64,000 nucleotides of DNA from Nostoc linckia z4 (GCF_002608075.1 NZ_LAHA01000002.1:163540-227539); one strand, 5' to 3'; counted from the first letter of the stretch, positions 1-8,063 are shown. Numbers and translations are program-made. Notes: generated by a model from the letters alone, not told the origin.

Positions 1-2
1 AA

Positions 3-347
3 ATGAATAATCCATCCAATCGCGTTTCAGAATTTTTCAATGGGGAATCAGAAACTAGCGATTTGCTATGGCAATACGTTAAATCCTTAAGTCCTGAGAC
101 AGTTACCCAACTATCTAAACCTACTTCTCCCGAAGTTTTTCAAGTGATGGAACGTAACATCACAGGACTATTGGGAAACCTACCTTCAGAACACTTTGGC
201 GTTGCAATAACCACAAGTCGCGAAAGTCTGGGTCGGCTTTTGGCCTCTGCGATGATTAGCGGTTATTTCTTGCGTAACGCTGAACAAAGAATGAATTTTG
301 AAATCGCCTTACAAGGAACTGAAACTAACAACAGCGAAATTGACTAA
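3..347 (+). CDS. DUF760 family protein
   Basis: A 114-residue soluble acidic protein whose text (a segment VMERNITGLLGNLP followed by ITTSRESLGRLLASAMISGYFLRNAEQR) matches the DUF760 family of cyanobacteria and plastids. The function of the family is not established; plant members have been linked to chloroplast protein turnover. The ATG lies at the very edge of the window, so the ribosome-binding site cannot be inspected and a longer upstream start cannot be excluded. No neighbour within 800 bases suggests a pathway. The family call is from motif memory; the boundaries are seen. Confidence 0.75.
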   Translation: MNNPSNRVSEFFNGESETSDLLWQYVKSLSPETVTQLSKPTSPEVFQVMERNITGLLGNLPSEHFGVAITTSRESLGRLLASAMISGYFLRNAEQRMNFEIALQGTETNNSEID

Positions 348-911
348 AAGCATTACAGCAGAATTGGGAAGTCAAACAGATTTATCACTTAATTTTGAGA
401 CTCATGGTTGTGTATTTGACCTGAGTTGTATAGCAACAACCAAGGTGTTTAGGACATCAAACATATGCTAAAACTCAGACACAAAAGACTTTTTACCCAA
501 TCACCAGTCCCCAATCTCCAGTTTGTGGCTATAGTTCGCTGTAAAATTCAGGAAATTTAATATGATTGGGCTAAAGTCACTCACAGTCATGGCTAGCATA
601 GAATTTCCCTTAATGCATTACATAAGTATTTGACCAAAAGCAAAGTACAAGCGAACTTGAATTGAAATTGATACTCAAACAGTGCAGAGGAATGCAGAAT
701 TTTTAATTCATTTTTCTCGAAACCTGGTTAATTTGGGAATTAGTCAAATCAGAGGCGCATTTTTAAATGAATAACAAAAACGTGTGCATAAACAATCAGC
801 GATAAATCAGATTCGCAATCAATACAAACTCGGCAGATTTAAAACTAGTCTGCCGAGTTTTGTTATAAGGTGTTGGGAGTGTTGAGTGTTGACTGTTAAC
901 TGTTGACTGGT
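348..911. other. Gene-free stretch with terminator-like hairpin
   Basis: No convincing gene is present. One frame (codons counted from 661) stays open from 661 to a TAA at 772-774 and again to about 880, which could be a decayed gene, but no family is recognisable. The clearest structure is the perfect stem at 827-859. From 870 onward the sequence turns into short repeats of the TGTTGACTGT type. Confidence 0.5.
827..863 (+). terminator. Rho-independent terminator-like hairpin
   Basis: An 11-bp perfect stem (AACTCGGCAGA at 827-837, TCTGCCGAGTT at 849-859) with an 11-base loop, followed by the T-rich TTGTT. No intact gene lies directly upstream, so it may end an unannotated transcript or the remnant reading frame at 661-860. 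Confidence 0.6.
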
Positions 912-1045
912 CAATACGGTTCGGATAAGCAGTAGTATGAACTTCCCTTGTGGTCTGGGAAAAGGTTAAGGCGTAAGGGGATTTGGATGTATTTGAAACC
1001 TTTCCCTTTCCCCTTTCCCCTTTCCCCTTTAACCGAACCGTATTG
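912..1045. repeat. MITE-like element with 13-bp terminal inverted repeats
   Basis: The element begins with CAATACGGTTCGG (912-924) and ends with its exact reverse complement (1033-1045). The interior holds a pyrimidine-rich run of CCCTTTC-type heptamers. Parts of its left arm recur in inverted orientation at about 1950-1997, on the other side of mutT. It carries no coding capacity of its own, so any movement would need a transposase in trans. Confidence 0.6.
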
Positions 1046-1193
1046 GATGAGTGGGGAGTTATTATTCTCCCCTACTCCCTTGCCCCTCTACCACATCTCC
1101 CTTGTCTCCCACCCTACGGATTGGCGCTAGCGTCTCTTAAAGAGAAGCTAAAGCTACATCCCCCACACTTCCCATCTTCCACTTCCATAAACC

Positions 1194-1604
1194 ATGAATC
1201 CAACTACTTCTTTCCCGCCTCATAAAATCATTGGTGTTGCCGTAATTTGGAATGACCAAAAGCAAATCTTAATTGACCGCCGTCGTCCACAAGGAGCGAT
1301 GGGTGGTTTGTGGGAATTTCCTGGTGGTAAGGTTGAGCCTGGTGAAACCATCCAAGAGTGTATTCAAAGAGAAATAACAGAAGAACTGGGAATAGCAATT
1401 GAAGTGGGAGAACATTTAATTACTGTCGATCATACTTATACAGATTTGCGCGTTACCCTAACAGTACATCAGTGTCGTCATGTTGCAGGTGTTCCCCAAC
1501 CTTTAGAATGCGACGAAATTCGCTGGGTAAGCTTGAAAGAACTTGAAAAGTTTGATTTTCCGAAAGCAAATATTCAAATTATTGATGCTCTTAAGGGGAG
1601 ATGA
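1194..1604 (+). CDS. mutT: MutT-type Nudix hydrolase (8-oxo-dGTP diphosphatase)
   Basis: 136 residues, the usual length for MutT. The complete Nudix box is visible: G45-x5-E51-x7-R59-E60-I-x-E63-E64-x-G66-I67, preceded by the MutT-like phrase GGLWEFPGG. MutT enzymes hydrolyse oxidised dGTP to the monophosphate and pyrophosphate, using Mg2+ held by the box glutamates, and so keep 8-oxoguanine out of DNA. The ATG at 1194 gives a full N-terminal strand (IGVAVIWNDQKQILIDRR). It stands alone, between inverted repeat arms at 912-1045 and 1950-1997. Substrate specificity could differ, since many Nudix enzymes share this architecture. Confidence 0.85.
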   Translation: MNPTTSFPPHKIIGVAVIWNDQKQILIDRRRPQGAMGGLWEFPGGKVEPGETIQECIQREITEELGIAIEVGEHLITVDHTYTDLRVTLTVHQCRHVAGVPQPLECDEIRWVSLKELEKFDFPKANIQIIDALKGR

Positions 1605-1619
1605 GGGAGAGAATAATAA

Positions 1620-2010
1620 CTCCCCACTCACCCAGTATGGTTTGGGGAAAGGGGAAAGGGGAAAGGATAGACTTCTAAGAGAAGTCGGGAAAAGGGGAAG
1701 GGGAAAGGGGGAAAGGATAGACTTCTAAGAGAAGTTGGGAAAAGGGGTTGCATGTTTGGTATTTTCCCTTTCCCCAATAAAGATGCATCTCTTTGACCAC
1801 AAGAGTGCTTTTTGCACTCTTGTACAAAAGGTCTGATGTATTTGAAACCTTTCCCCTTTCACCTTTCCCCTTTCACCTTTCCCCTTTCCCCTTTCACCTT
1901 TCCCCTTTCACCTTCCCCTTTCACCTTTCCCCCTTACCCCTTCCCCTTTTCCCAGACCACAAGAGAAGTTCATAGTGCTTATCCGAACCATATTGACCAG
2001 TCACCACTCT
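1620..2010. repeat. Pyrimidine/purine heptamer repeats and inverted arm
   Basis: After mutT the + strand has GGGGAAA-type runs (about 1634-1745, including two copies of a unit containing GGATAGACTTCTAAGAGAAG), then a run of heptamers alternating CCTTTCC and CCTTTCA (about 1848-1940). The end, 1950-1997, is a near-exact reverse complement of 912-964 and includes CCGAACCATATTG (1983-1995). A short hairpin, AAGAGTGC/GCACTCTT, lies at 1801-1821. Apparent open frames here are repeat artefacts. Confidence 0.7.
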
Positions 2011-2117
2011 TCAATCCCCATTTCCAATCCCGTAACAATCTATTAATTGCATCAGGTTGAGTGCCGCAATTTTCTACAATAATCCCAGGGACTTTGATAA
2101 ATGGTGTCAGTAAACAA

Positions 2118-2582
2118 ATGCCTAAAACCGTTGGCGACGTGATGAGCCGCGATCCGATTGTGGTTCAGGCACAAACTCCACTCAAGGAAGCTATCCAAAT
2201 TCTCGCAGAACGCCACATCAGTGGGCTACCTGTTGTGGATGATGGCGGTAAGTTAGTGGGCATTATTTCAGAAACCGATTTAATGTGGCAAGAAACTGGT
2301 GTCACTCCACCTGCATACATCATGTTTCTTGATAGCGTTATCTATTTGAAAAACCCTGCTGCATACGAACGTGACTTGCATAAAGCTTTAGGGCAAACGG
2401 TTGGGGAAGTGATGAGTAAAAACCCCATCACTATTTCTCCTGAGAAAACTTTAAGGGAAGCTGCTACAGTTATGCACGATCGCAGTGTTCACCGCTTGCC
2501 AGTACTTGACAGCACAGGGCAAGTAATTGGTATCCTCACTCGTGGTGATATTGTTCGGGCAATGGCAGCAAGTCAAGATTAG
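2118..2582 (+). CDS. CBS-domain pair protein
   Basis: A stand-alone protein of two CBS domains: the first begins VGDVMSRDPIVV and carries HISGLPVVDDGGKLVGIISETDL, the second VGEVMSKNPITI and HRLPVLDSTGQVIGILTRGDI. CBS pairs fold as one Bateman module that binds adenine nucleotides and usually senses energy state. The two halves are separated by a linker containing WQETGVTPPAYIMFLDSVIYL that is typical of the cyanobacterial group. I chose the ATG at 2118, which gives 154 residues and starts just before the first domain; an in-frame GTG at 2061 would add a non-conserved 19 residues. No effector domain is present, so the regulated partner is unknown. Confidence 0.8.
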   Translation: MPKTVGDVMSRDPIVVQAQTPLKEAIQILAERHISGLPVVDDGGKLVGIISETDLMWQETGVTPPAYIMFLDSVIYLKNPAAYERDLHKALGQTVGEVMSKNPITISPEKTLREAATVMHDRSVHRLPVLDSTGQVIGILTRGDIVRAMAASQD

Positions 2583-2622
2583 TTATTGGTCATTAGTCAT
2601 TGGTCATTAGTCATTGGTCAAG
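2583..2622. repeat. Heptamer repeat TCATTGG/TCATTAG
   Basis: About five alternating seven-base units follow the CBS gene directly. Similar runs occur at about 7220-7255. These are short tandemly repeated repetitive sequences of the type common in heterocystous cyanobacteria; no function is implied. Confidence 0.7.
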
Positions 2623-2674
2623 AGTTTTTCGCTTTTGACTGTTTTTTATACATTTGAAAATCAAGGATAATTAA

Positions 2675-3340
2675 ATGAGTATTACTCCAGAGTCGGTTAA
2701 GGAATTGCTTAGTTCTCAGGATGTAGGCGATCGCTTGCGTGCAGTCAATCAAATTCGTCAATTAGAAACAGCTGTTGGTTTTGAATTGATTCAAATTGCA
2801 ATTGCCGATCGCAATGCCCGTGTCCGGTACTCGGCTGTGAGTCAAATGGATACACTGGGAAAAGAGGATTTACAGTTATCTTGGACAATTTTACGCGATC
2901 GCTTGCTCAATGACCCGGAAGTAGATGTACAAGCAGCAGCAGCAGATTGCTTGGGCGCTCTGAAGTTAGGTGAAGCTCTGGAAGACTTAGAAAAAGTTTA
3001 CAATACAACCAATGAATGGCTAGTACAATTCAGTATCATTGCCACTCTAGGGGAGTTGGGCGATCCACGAGCTTTTGAACTACTTAAACAGGCACTCTCT
3101 TCAGAGAATGAATTAATCCAAACTGCGGCTATTAGTTCTTTAGGTGAATTGGGAAATATAGAAGCCGTTCCCCTCTTAGCTCCTTTTGCGAACAATCCAG
3201 ATTCCCAAGTCCGCTACAGACTTGTCCAAGCTTTAATTCATTTAGGTACTCCAGAAGCTAAATCTATATTAGAAAGTCTTGTTGATGATGATATAGAAGC
3301 GATCGCCACTGAAGCTAGAAAATATTTGCAATCAGCTTAG
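2675..3340 (+). CDS. nblB: HEAT-repeat protein, NblB-like
   Basis: 221 residues built almost wholly of HEAT-like helical repeats (for example VRYSAVSQMDTLG, VDVQAAAADCLGALK, LVQFSIIATLGELGDPRAF, IQTAAISSLGELGNIEAV, VRYRLVQALIHLGTPEA). Length and text fit the cyanobacterial NblB group, related to CpcE/CpcF bilin lyases, which takes part in phycobilisome disassembly or bilin removal from phycobiliproteins. Known from the family: binding of the chromophore region of phycocyanin. Inferred: the same role here. No phycobilisome genes adjoin it. It could instead be another HEAT paralogue of the lyase family, so the symbol is less certain than the fold. The start has an A-rich leader with AAGGATAA upstream. 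Confidence 0.7.
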   Translation: MSITPESVKELLSSQDVGDRLRAVNQIRQLETAVGFELIQIAIADRNARVRYSAVSQMDTLGKEDLQLSWTILRDRLLNDPEVDVQAAAADCLGALKLGEALEDLEKVYNTTNEWLVQFSIIATLGELGDPRAFELLKQALSSENELIQTAAISSLGELGNIEAVPLLAPFANNPDSQVRYRLVQALIHLGTPEAKSILESLVDDDIEAIATEARKYLQSA

Positions 3341-3379
3341 GCTTATAAGTTACTTCACATTTCACGAAGTATACGAACT

Positions 3380-3405
3380 TAGGGGCACAACATGTTGTGC
3401 CCCTA
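3380..3405. terminator. Perfect 26-bp palindrome downstream of the HEAT gene
   Basis: TAGGGGCACAACA is followed immediately by its reverse complement. It sits 40 bases after the HEAT gene and is followed by AAAAAT, so it could serve as a terminator, but the same AGGGGCAC-type hairpin recurs at 49639-49666 and 51965-51988, which points to a dispersed repeat family. The remaining bases up to 3631 hold no gene. Confidence 0.6.
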
Positions 3406-3631
3406 AAAATGTGTATACCCCACGAAGTTGCCACTAAATTGTATAAAAAATAACCTTTAAAATTTTTCATTTTCCAAATATTCATATATAGCGATTTACC
3501 AATAAAGATTGTGTGAATTAAGACGCGAGTAGATGCACTTACGTAATTGCGCGGTTAACATACAAATACAGAGAAACAATGAAAACAAAATTTTTCATCT
3601 AAAACATTACTAATTAGAGGAAGAAAGTCTA

Positions 3632-4360
3632 ATGAAAAATTTAACTATCTTAGCAACAACATTTGCAGCATCTACTATTGGTTTAAATTTAATTGCTGGT
3701 ATATCTAAAGCTGAAGCTGCTTCTTTAGTTCCTCCAGTGGAAGGGGAAATTCAACTAACAAACGTTGCTTGTTTAACTGGTAGTTGTATTGATACAATTC
3801 CTTATGGTTACACAGTTACCAGTCAGAATTACAACGCAAATTACAAACCAAGTCTGTTATTTAGTGATGATAGCGCAACCCCAAATTCTTATGGTTTTGG
3901 TATTTCCTTCGCTAACCCAGATGCAGGAACTAACACAATTGCAGGTGAAAACTGGTTCCGTCCGGTAGCTATCAAAACAGACGGAACTTTCCCAGAAAAT
4001 GGTCAATTAGAAGTTGGTGTGTTCAAGTTTGATTTTACTAATACAATTAGCGAGTTAGTACTATCATTCTTCGATGTCGAAGATATAGGTACTGCGATTC
4101 TGAGCGTTAATGGCGGTGCTTTTGCAGGAACAGTTACTCCAGGAGATAACGCCAATATCAAGAAAGTGACTTTGACAAATGTTAGTTCTTTTGAAGTCAA
4201 ACTTGGTAATATTGGTGGTAAATTCATCACTGGTGATGGTGTGCGTTTGGATGTTAATCAAACTGTACCTGAACCAGGAACAACTATCAGCTTAGGTCTT
4301 TTAGGATTAGTAGCATTGTTTGGTTTGCAAAAGCGGATAAAAAATTCACAAACAGTGTAA
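3632..4360 (+). CDS. PEP-CTERM sorting domain protein, secreted
   Basis: 242 residues with an N-terminal signal peptide (MKNLTILATTFAASTIGLNL, cleavage likely after AEA near residue 29) and a C-terminal PEP-CTERM tripartite tail: VPEPGTT, a hydrophobic helix SLGLLGLVALFGL and a basic end KRIKNSQ. Such proteins are exported and processed by an exosortase. The middle contains the phrase LEVGVFKFDF, typical of a cyanobacterial group sometimes named LEVG family PEP-CTERM protein. The purine-rich AGAGGAAGAAAG upstream is a good ribosome-binding site. It is monocistronic, with hairpins on both sides. The function is unknown; a role in extracellular matrix or surface is inferred only from sorting. 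Confidence 0.85.
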   Translation: MKNLTILATTFAASTIGLNLIAGISKAEAASLVPPVEGEIQLTNVACLTGSCIDTIPYGYTVTSQNYNANYKPSLLFSDDSATPNSYGFGISFANPDAGTNTIAGENWFRPVAIKTDGTFPENGQLEVGVFKFDFTNTISELVLSFFDVEDIGTAILSVNGGAFAGTVTPGDNANIKKVTLTNVSSFEVKLGNIGGKFITGDGVRLDVNQTVPEPGTTISLGLLGLVALFGLQKRIKNSQTV

Positions 4361-4365
4361 TTGTT

Positions 4366-4395
4366 AAACCCCACCCTTGAGGGTAGGGTCTAATT
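4366..4395 (+). terminator. Hairpin downstream of the PEP-CTERM gene
   Basis: The C-rich arm ACCCCACCC and the G-rich arm GGGTAGGGT are separated by TTGA and followed by CTAATTTTG. The position directly after the stop codon at 4358-4360 suggests a transcription terminator. Confidence 0.55.
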
Positions 4396-4525
4396 TTGAA
4401 TTCCCAACTTGTAGACGAAAATTTAATGCTTGTGTGTATGTTTTAGACCTAATTGGGATAGGAAGTATTGTTTTCGTTTAAAATTCAAAATTGTATTCCC
4501 AGTAAATTAAGCTTTTCACGGTTAT

Positions 4526-4582
4526 ATTGAGTAGATGAATAACTAATTACGCCACTTAGTTATTCTATCTACTCAATTTTCT
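4526..4582. terminator. Bidirectional terminator-like hairpin
   Basis: ATTGAGTAGAT (4526-4536) pairs with ATCTACTCAAT (4567-4577), and AATAACTAA pairs with TTAGTTATT inside it. A T run follows on the + strand and an A-containing flank precedes it. It lies between the convergent PEP-CTERM gene and the DUF456 gene and probably serves both. Confidence 0.65.
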
Positions 4583-4624
4583 TATGTACGTAAATGCGGT
4601 GAAAGTTGAATAAATCGATGAATT

Positions 4625-5143
4625 TTAAGCGCCGTAAACCTGCGACCACGTTGTAATTATAAATACTGTAACAGCAGCGATCGCCAACAAACCTTGAATC
4701 AAATTCCCTACCAGTGTACCGACGACAATTCCGATACCTGCTTTCACCGCTAAACCGAATTCACGTCGGTAAAGATACTCACCAATAATTGCTCCTAATA
4801 GTGGCCCTAGTAAAATTCCTAACAGCGGGCCTCCAAAGGGTAAAGCCGGCAATAATCCCAAAAATCCCAGTACTAAACCGACAACTGCGCCAATTTGTCC
4901 CCACTGACTAGCTCCGGCTTGTTTTGCTCCTAGATAACTAGCTAAAAAATCCACGCCGACACTGAGTAACAAAACAACAATTGTCACGATTAATGGAATC
5001 TTGATAACTGCAAAGGAACTGCTAACGATTCCCCAGATGATAATTGCAATTAAAATTAAGCTAGCACCTGGAATTGCAGGAACTACCGCGCCGATAATGC
5101 CCACAACCATTACGGCAATTAATAGCCAATAGATAATTTGCAT
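4625..5143 (-). CDS. DUF456 family integral membrane protein
   Basis: 172 residues, almost entirely hydrophobic, with about five or six membrane segments rich in Gly and Ala: residues 3-22, 27-45, 50-70, a glycine-zipper-like pair at about 85-125, and 135-170. The phrases AVVPAIPGASLILIAIIIWG and ALPFGGPLLGILLGPLLGAIIGEY are the conserved DUF456 signature. The family is widespread and of unknown function; the glycine-zipper spacing suggests tight helix packing. The gene is monocistronic and converges on the PEP-CTERM gene across a bidirectional hairpin. The ATG at 5143 begins directly with the first membrane helix. Confidence 0.8.
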   Translation of the reverse strand: MQIIYWLLIAVMVVGIIGAVVPAIPGASLILIAIIIWGIVSSSFAVIKIPLIVTIVVLLLSVGVDFLASYLGAKQAGASQWGQIGAVVGLVLGFLGLLPALPFGGPLLGILLGPLLGAIIGEYLYRREFGLAVKAGIGIVVGTLVGNLIQGLLAIAAVTVFIITTWSQVYGA

Positions 5144-5418
5144 AGATAAAATTTGAAATTTCCCAATCAGTTAGTCTTTTGTAGGGTAGCACCTCTGTAC
5201 TACCCCAGAACGTGTTACATCCAAAAAACACCATCTATGAGACCCCACCCTAAGGGCGGAGTTTAACAATTTTATCGAAAATTTGGGTATAAAACCCCGT
5301 ACTTAAGCGAAGTGCAGGACGGCTTTACCTTTATAAATCACCTCTCAAAGACGCGATTTATACTATTTAAAAAACTAAACTGCAAATAAAAGCACTTAGC
5401 CCTGGGAATAGGAAATCA
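5144..5418. other. Intergenic region before the M48-like gene
   Basis: It contains short inverted fragments (GTAGGGTAGCAC with GTACTACCC at about 5180-5205) and a G/C-rich pair resembling the hairpin at 4366. I see no gene and no recognisable regulatory element apart from GGGAATAGGAA, the weak ribosome-binding site of the next gene. Confidence 0.4.
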
Positions 5419-6324
5419 ATGCAGAGAAAAATATTAACTGGACTAAATTCACAAACTTACGAACACCCTTTCGATCGCAAAGCCTTAGCATCTTTACAAA
5501 AAATGCCTGGTGTCTCTCTGCTACTCAAAAAAATTAACGAATACGGTATCGATCGCCTACTCCGTATTCAAAGCCTTGGCAGTAGTATCAGAGTTACCCC
5601 TCGGAATTTTCCACAATTGCATCAAGCATTAGTAGAAACCTGTGAAATTCTTGATGTTAAACCACTTCCTGAACTATATCTGTTTCGGGCTACAGGGCAC
5701 ATTGTTACTTATATTGTGGGAGTAGAAAAACCTCTCATTGGTATTAATTTAGATGGAATGGAGTGGCTTAATCAAGATGAGTTGCTTTATGTTTTGGGAC
5801 ATGAAGTTGCTCGCATTAAAAGTCAACACATGGTTTATCACCAAATGGCATTTGTGATGCCGACTTTAAAAAATTTGTTGAGCAGTACTACATTGGGAGT
5901 TGGTGGCTTGGTAGCCAGTGGTATGGAATTGGCTTTATATAATTGGCAAATGATGGCTCGGTTCACCGCCGATCGCGCTGGTTTATTAGCTTGCCAAGAT
6001 ATTGATGTTGCAACCACCGCATTGATCAAAATTGCAGGTTTACCAGAAGAATACTTGAGTGCTGCTGTAATTGAAGATTTCCTCACTCAAGCGCGTGAAT
6101 TTGCATCTCAGAATCTTGATACAGCAGACCGGTTAACCAAAATATTAAGTTACACAGAAGCCACAATTCCTTGGGTTGTGATGCGGGCTGGCGAGTTATT
6201 AAAATGGTATGATTCTGGAGATTATAATAATGTAATTCAACAGCCAAATTTAAATACATCAGAAGAAAAACAAGAAAATACACCAGAAGAAACAGAAGGG
6301 TGGAATTTTTTAACTTCTTGGTGA
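5419..6324 (+). CDS. M48-family-like protein with lost zinc ligands
   Basis: 301 residues with the overall text of cyanobacterial M48 (Ste24/HtpX-type) metallopeptidases: an N-terminal region, a catalytic-type helix LLYVLGHEVARIKSQH, a hydrophobic hairpin and the downstream motif ADRAGLLACQD. In active members the first motif is HExxH and a Glu lies four residues before the Asp of ADRAG. Here the motif reads H128-E-V-A-R132 and the downstream position is R181 (ARFTAD), so two of three expected zinc ligands are arginines. The frame is intact and full length, so this is likely a conserved pseudo-peptidase rather than a pseudogene. The C-terminal acidic tail (EEKQENTPEETEG) is low complexity. 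No membrane anchor is obvious beyond the segment at about 150-175. It is monocistronic. Confidence 0.75.
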   Translation: MQRKILTGLNSQTYEHPFDRKALASLQKMPGVSLLLKKINEYGIDRLLRIQSLGSSIRVTPRNFPQLHQALVETCEILDVKPLPELYLFRATGHIVTYIVGVEKPLIGINLDGMEWLNQDELLYVLGHEVARIKSQHMVYHQMAFVMPTLKNLLSSTTLGVGGLVASGMELALYNWQMMARFTADRAGLLACQDIDVATTALIKIAGLPEEYLSAAVIEDFLTQAREFASQNLDTADRLTKILSYTEATIPWVVMRAGELLKWYDSGDYNNVIQQPNLNTSEEKQENTPEETEGWNFLTSW

Positions 6325-6476
6325 TTTAATTTTAGATTTTAGATACTTCGACAGGCTCAGTACAAGTTTTAGATTTTGGATTGGGAATTGACAAATAAAA
6401 ACATATAGCAATCCCAAATAATTTACGTCTGATGTGAATTATCTAAATCAACGAATTATCAAGGATTGTGTGCCCT

Positions 6477-6505
6477 GTAGAGACGTTGCAGTGCAACGTC
6501 TCTAC
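6477..6505. repeat. 29-bp palindrome, GTAGAGACG family
   Basis: GTAGAGACGTTGCA (6477-6490), a single central base, then the exact reverse complement (6492-6505). Related copies lie at 11187-11214, 24460-24488 and, degenerate, at 49719-49746. The flanks TCTGATGTGAAT upstream and ATAAATCAAGGA downstream are shared with the 24460 copy, so the repeated unit is larger than the hairpin. Confidence 0.8.
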
Positions 6506-6579
6506 AACGATAAATCAAGGATGTTAGCGTCTTCCATTGAAAATAGTCAATCTAAAATCTAAAATCTAAAATCTAAAAT

Positions 6580-7221
6580 CTAAAATTGACTGAGAGTAAC
6601 AGCTAATTTATCAGCAATTCCAGCGACCCATTTTTCATCTTGTTTGGTGTAACTGCGAGGGGCATTAGCTCCTAAAATTAGAACACCTTTATCGCCAATG
6701 GGTTGACAAATGACACCTTGAGTATTTTCTGGTAAATAATCAAATTCAATCTTACCTGGATAAACATTTAGCGCCACTAAATAAATCGGCTTTTGCTTTT
6801 CGAGTACCTGTTTTAAGATTGCCCCTGGTACAACCTCAGATTTTGTACCCAAAATTCCCCGACGCAACAAAACTTTACCTTGATAAAAAACTACTAGCGA
6901 TCGCGTGACTGTATTAGTCAACAATAAATGAGATGCCCAAGCTAGTTCAGTTTTTACGGCTTCTGGTAAATCTGGCGCGAGTACAAAACCTTCTTCTCCA
7001 ATTAGCTCTACACTATCCGGCAATCGGGGCTGTACCTGCTGCCAAATTAAACCCGTCAAAATTAACACCGCACTCAAAATCACACCCAACACATCACCAC
7101 GCGCTTGAGATTCAGTTAGTTGCGGCGTCAACAAGCGGTTAATTAACAAAAGTACAGCGCCTAGTCCACCTACAACAATGGGTAGACGCCGCAAAACTCG
7201 ATTGGGATCGGATTTAGTCAT
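6580..7221 (-). CDS. Cofactor assembly of complex C subunit B (CCB-type) protein
   Basis: 213 residues: two N-terminal membrane helices (about 12-27 and 44-60) followed by a soluble domain with QPRLPDSVELIGEEGFVL, LVVFYQGKVLLRRGIL and QPIGDKGVLILGANAPRSYTKQD. This is the layout of the CCB2/CCB4-like family, which in chloroplasts helps attach haem ci to cytochrome b6 on the stromal side of the thylakoid (system IV). The cyanobacterial role in cytochrome b6f assembly is inferred from the family. The soluble part has a GAF-like feel. It lies 113 bases downstream of rpaB on the same strand, separated by heptamer repeats, so co-transcription is possible. Confidence 0.75.
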   Translation of the reverse strand: MTKSDPNRVLRRLPIVVGGLGAVLLLINRLLTPQLTESQARGDVLGVILSAVLILTGLIWQQVQPRLPDSVELIGEEGFVLAPDLPEAVKTELAWASHLLLTNTVTRSLVVFYQGKVLLRRGILGTKSEVVPGAILKQVLEKQKPIYLVALNVYPGKIEFDYLPENTQGVICQPIGDKGVLILGANAPRSYTKQDEKWVAGIADKLAVTLSQF

Positions 7222-7334
7222 GAGTCATTAGTCATTGGTCATTGGTCATTGGGCATGGGGCATCGGCTAAACAGGGCATTAGTCTTTCTCCTTGTCTCCT
7301 TGTCTCCTTGTCTCCTTGTCCCCTTGTCCCCCTC
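7222..7334. repeat. Heptamer repeats between rpaB and the CCB-type gene
   Basis: Two runs are visible: TCATTGG-type units at about 7220-7255 and CTCCTTGT-type units at about 7286-7328. They fill the whole spacer. No terminator is evident, which leaves read-through from rpaB possible. Confidence 0.6.
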
Positions 7335-8063
7335 CTACTCCTCTCCCGGTTCAATAATTCTCTGGAAAAGATAACCAGTACCTCTGGCTGTCAATATTAA
7401 TTCTGGGTTGCTGGGATCGTCTTCTAGTTTTGCCCGCAAACGGGATATATGCACATCTACTACACGGGTATCTACATGGCGTTCTGGTGTGTAACCCCAA
7501 ACTTCCTGCAAAATTTCGGAACGGGAAAAAGCTTCTCCTGAGCGACTGACTAACAACTCTAGTAAGCTAAATTCCATACCCGTCAATCTAATCCGCTCGT
7601 CGCCTTTATAAACTTGTCGCTTATTGGTATCGATTTTGATGTTGGCGACATGAATCACACCAGAACTAGGAATACCAGTAGCACTGGTTTTGTCTACTCG
7701 CCTTAGCACTGAGCGAATCCGGGCTTCTAGCTCCTTGGGGGAAAATGGTTTCACTACATAATCGTCAGCGCCTAATTCTAGTCCAGTGATGCGATCGGCT
7801 ACATCCCCCAAGGCTGTTAGCATAATAATAGGGACATCCGATTCCTTACGTAATTCTTGACAAACACCGTAGCCATCTAGCTTTGGCATCATTACATCTA
7901 AAACTACCAGGTCAGGATCGGCTTTGCGAAAAGTTTCCAAAGCTTCTTCGCCGTCACCAGCGGTGACCACATCGTAGCCAATCATTGAAAGGCGCGTTTC
8001 TAAAATCCGGCGAATGCTGGCTTCATCGTCTACTACCAAGATTTTTTCTTTATGACTTTCCAA
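7335..8063 (-). CDS. rpaB: OmpR-family response regulator RpaB
   Basis: An N-terminal receiver (KILVVDDEASIRRIL, phospho-Asp in VVLDVMMPKLDG, Lys in VVKPFSPKE) and a C-terminal winged helix (LTGMEFSLLELLVSRSG, HVDTRVVDVHISRLRAKLE, TARGTGYLF). The text is nearly that of RpaB, the essential cyanobacterial regulator that binds HLR1 elements and controls high-light, photosystem and sigma-factor genes with the kinase NblS. I start at the TTG at 8063 (ESHKEKILVVDDE after the start), since homologues begin there and AAGGAG lies 11 bases upstream; an in-frame TTG at 8072 is only two bases from that site. It is divergent from radA across 170 bases. No kinase gene is nearby. Confidence 0.93.
   Translation of the reverse strand: MESHKEKILVVDDEASIRRILETRLSMIGYDVVTAGDGEEALETFRKADPDLVVLDVMMPKLDGYGVCQELRKESDVPIIMLTALGDVADRITGLELGADDYVVKPFSPKELEARIRSVLRRVDKTSATGIPSSGVIHVANIKIDTNKRQVYKGDERIRLTGMEFSLLELLVSRSGEAFSRSEILQEVWGYTPERHVDTRVVDVHISRLRAKLEDDPSNPELILTARGTGYLFQRIIEPGEE

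Noticed and set aside
948..2060. Four Phe/Pro/Leu/Ser-rich frames around mutT
   Set aside because: They translate CCCTTTC-type heptamers in several frames at once; none resembles a protein.
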